Both the position numbers and the translations under genes were made by a program. Under the pieces are notes generated by a model that searched no databases, was not told where the DNA came from, and was given only the letters and a program-made list of their open reading frames with translations. This document shows, piece after piece, positions 4,041-5,914 of a stretch of DNA of 5,914 nucleotides. Positions within the stretch are counted from its first letter, which is position 1. The number at the start of each line of letters is the position of its first letter. The DNA is from G025836975 sp040391135 (GTDB lineage: Bacteria > Pseudomonadota > Gammaproteobacteria > Burkholderiales > Burkholderiaceae_B): assembly GCA_040391135.1 (NCBI GenBank), contig JBEBYL010000063.1, forward strand, positions 1-5,914, in the 5' to 3' direction.

Positions 4041-5914
4041 ATACCTGAATCATTTGTTCAGGAACTCCTCGCCCGAATTGATGTTGTCGATGTCGTCGGG
4101 CGATATGTACAGTTGCGCAAGGGTGGGGCCAATTTACTTGGCCTGTGCCCCTTCCACAACGAAAAAAGCCCCTCGTTCACGGTAAGCCCGACCAAACAGT
4201 TCTACCACTGTTTTGGTTGCGGAGCCCATGGCAGCGCCATATCTTTCCTGATCGAGCATACTGGGGCCAGTTTTCCCGAAGCCGTTCGCTCGCTCGCGTC
4301 CAGCGCCGGCATGACCGTGCCCGAGGAAGCGCGCAGCCCCAAGCAGCGCGCAGCCGATAAGCGGCGCAAGGAAGAAGTCTCGCGCCACCAGCAGGTGCTG
4401 GACATGGCGCAGGCGCATTATCAGCGCGAACTCAAGCAATCCCAGCCGGCCATCCGCTATCTGAAGCAGCGCGGGCTTTCCGGCGAAATCGCGGCGCGCT
4501 TCGGCCTGGGCTGGTCGGGAACCGACCGGCGAGGGCTGTCTACCGTCTTTCCGCAGTATGAAGACCCCGTGCTGGTTGAGTCCGGCCTGGTGATCGAATC
4601 GGAGGACGGCCGGCGCTACGACCGTTTTCGCGAAAGAGTCATGTTCCCCATACGGAATACGCGCGGAAGCATTATCGGATTCGGCGGCCGCATCATCGGC
4701 AAGGGCGAACCCAAATACCTGAATTCGCCCGAGACCAATCTGTTTTCCAAAGGCCATGAGCTGTACGGGCTTTGGGAGGGTCGCGCCGGCATCCGCAGCG
4801 AAGGCTACGTGCTGGTTGTCGAGGGCTATATGGATGTGGTGGGTCTGGCCCAGCACGGCATGGCCAATGCCGTGGCAACGCTCGGCACCTCGACCACGCC
4901 TTTCCATATCCAGAAGCTGCTGCGCGCCAGCAGCAAGATCGTGTTCAGCTTCGACGGCGACAAAGCGGGCAGGAAGGCGGCGTGGCGCGCGCTGAACACC
5001 TGCCTGCCGCTGGTGCGCGACGATGTATCGATGCGCTTCCTGTTCCTCCCGTCCGAACATGATCCCGATTCCTATATCAAGGAATACGGTGCGGAGGCGT
5101 TCAAGGCGACGGTGTCCGAAGCCGTGCCGCTGTCGCGCTTCATGCTGGACGAACTGGCCTCTCGCCATGCCATGCACGAGGCGGAAGGGCGTGCCGCCTG
5201 CGTGCACGAAGCCAAGCCTCTGCTGGCTTTGCTTCCCGAAAGCACCTTGCGGGTCCAGATCGAGCGCGAGTTCGCCAAGCTGGTTCAACTGACCCCTGAA
5301 GAGCTCGCTCAGATGATCCAGGACTTGCCGGCCGCGTCGGCGCCTACGGAAGCCTCCGAGCCCGCTCGCGGCGATCACGGTCCTCATTTCAGTGGGGAAG
5401 AGCCCCCCGGATTCATGGACGGGCCCGCTTTCGATCCCGGCGAACCGCATTTTTATCCCGGCGAATCCGATGCCATGGAGCATCCGGCGCCGGGCCGGAC
5501 TGGCGGCCGCAGGTTTGATACAGCCCGACCGAACGCGGCCCGACCGAACGCGGTCCGCCGCAATCACAAGGTCCGGACGGTGACGCCGATGGCCAAGCGC
5601 CTGTTGCGCTTGTTGCTGGCGCATCCCGAGCTGGTTGCCAGCCTGGGAGACCAGCAGCTTGAAATTCTGGAGCATGGCCCCCATCTTGTACTTGTACGCG
5701 ATTTGATTACCCTGGCCAATCTAAGCGGGGCGCGTCATGCGGGAGCCTTATTGCAGGCGGCCGACCCGGGGTCCGATCTCCAGGCTGTGCTGGATTCCCT
5801 GACCCCCGAATTGCTGGCCCAGGAAGATTTGCCCGATCCACAAGCCGAATGGAACGACGCCTTGCGACGCATAGAGCTCGAAGCCATTAAAGCCGAACAG
5901 TCGGCACTGGTGGA
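4038..5914 (+). CDS. dnaG: DNA primase DnaG (3' end beyond the window)
   Basis: Primase synthesises the RNA primers that DNA polymerase III extends, acting at the fork with DnaB helicase. The frame is open from TTG 4038 to the window end, 625 codons with no stop, already longer than E. coli DnaG (581). Zinc-binding domain: Cys37, His40, Cys58, Cys61 (CPFH and CFGCG). Catalytic core: RFRERVMFP at 197-205, GFGGR at 214-218, YLNSPET at 227-233, then TOPRIM with EGYMDV (Glu262), DGD (306-308) and DPD (342-344), all metal-binding acidic residues present. A low-complexity linker spans roughly 431-512, and from about 513 a helical DnaB-binding region begins, cut by the window edge. The next in-frame ATG is at residue 92, after the zinc site, and an in-frame TTG at 4113 would lose the conserved N-terminus, so TTG 4038 is preferred. 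It abuts rpsU; rpoD probably follows. Confidence 0.96.
   Translation, partial: MIPESFVQELLARIDVVDVVGRYVQLRKGGANLLGLCPFHNEKSPSFTVSPTKQFYHCFGCGAHGSAISFLIEHTGASFPEAVRSLASSAGMTVPEEARSPKQRAADKRRKEEVSRHQQVLDMAQAHYQRELKQSQPAIRYLKQRGLSGEIAARFGLGWSGTDRRGLSTVFPQYEDPVLVESGLVIESEDGRRYDRFRERVMFPIRNTRGSIIGFGGRIIGKGEPKYLNSPETNLFSKGHELYGLWEGRAGIRSEGYVLVVEGYMDVVGLAQHGMANAVATLGTSTTPFHIQKLLRASSKIVFSFDGDKAGRKAAWRALNTCLPLVRDDVSMRFLFLPSEHDPDSYIKEYGAEAFKATVSEAVPLSRFMLDELASRHAMHEAEGRAACVHEAKPLLALLPESTLRVQIEREFAKLVQLTPEELAQMIQDLPAASAPTEASEPARGDHGPHFSGEEPPGFMDGPAFDPGEPHFYPGESDAMEHPAPGRTGGRRFDTARPNAARPNAVRRNHKVRTVTPMAKRLLRLLLAHPELVASLGDQQLEILEHGPHLVLVRDLITLANLSGARHAGALLQAADPGSDLQAVLDSLTPELLAQEDLPDPQAEWNDALRRIELEAIKAEQSALV
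5434..5465 (+). repeat. Spaced direct repeat in the dnaG linker
   Basis: ATCCCGGCGAA occurs at 5434-5444 and again at 5455-5465, 21 bases (seven codons) apart, encoding the imperfect peptide repeat DPGEPHF / YPGES (residues 466-477). The period is a multiple of three, so the repeat keeps the frame. It falls in the variable linker, not in a catalytic domain. Confidence 0.7.
5523..5552 (+). repeat. Perfect 15-bp tandem repeat in the dnaG linker
   Basis: The 15-base unit GCCCGACCGAACGCG is present twice back to back (5523-5537 and 5538-5552), encoding ARPNA twice (residues 496-505), followed by a degenerate third copy, VRRN. The unit is five codons, so copy number can change without a frameshift. 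It sits at the junction between the linker and the C-terminal helicase-binding domain. Confidence 0.85.

Noticed and set aside
4134..5684. 516-codon open frame on the minus strand within dnaG
   Set aside because: Antisense shadow of dnaG in GC-rich DNA; no domain-like sequence, while the + strand shows all primase motifs.
1..5914. CRISPR array, tRNA, rRNA, insertion sequence or prophage attachment site
   Set aside because: No regularly spaced repeats, no tRNA cloverleaf or conserved rRNA segments, and no transposase or integrase-like sequence were seen.

Overview
The window is ordinary chromosomal DNA from a GC-rich betaproteobacterium. Protein sequences and gene order look most like the Alcaligenaceae (Bordetella, Achromobacter, Pusillimonas and relatives); this assignment rests on recognition, not on a search. 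All five genes lie on the + strand: hisZ, purA, a Gpt-like purine phosphoribosyltransferase gene, rpsU, and a dnaG that runs off the right edge.

Layout. Bases 1-300 are very GC-rich and hold no convincing gene, but contain a 9-bp perfect inverted repeat (95-116) and weaker hairpins. A sigma70-like promoter (302-330) is followed within about 30 nt by a strong hairpin plus T tract (361-410), and hisZ starts only 26 nt after that, so the leader looks like an attenuator. hisZ (436-1608) encodes the HisRS-like regulatory subunit of ATP phosphoribosyltransferase. A perfect 8-bp hairpin encloses its stop codon, and a second, weaker hairpin with a T run lies just before purA (1687-2982, adenylosuccinate synthetase). 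A clear intrinsic terminator (3005-3037) closes this block.

The next gene (3155-3697) has its own probable promoter with overlapping dyads and encodes a type I phosphoribosyltransferase with the xanthine/guanine-type base-binding end. Then comes the macromolecular-synthesis operon: rpsU (3825-4037, ribosomal protein S21) behind an extended -10 promoter, and dnaG (4038 to past the window end). rpoD would be expected next but is outside the window.

Together the first three genes serve purine and histidine metabolism: HisZ controls entry of ATP and PRPP into histidine synthesis, PurA commits IMP to AMP, and the phosphoribosyltransferase uses PRPP for purine salvage. rpsU and dnaG connect translation initiation with replication priming.

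I found no previously undescribed multi-gene system. The points most worth a second look are regulatory: the rpsU/dnaG junction, where the two genes share a frame and are separated only by TGA with dnaG starting at the very next codon (TTG); the attenuator-like hisZ leader; the paired hairpins between hisZ and purA; and the long, repeat-containing linker in DnaG.
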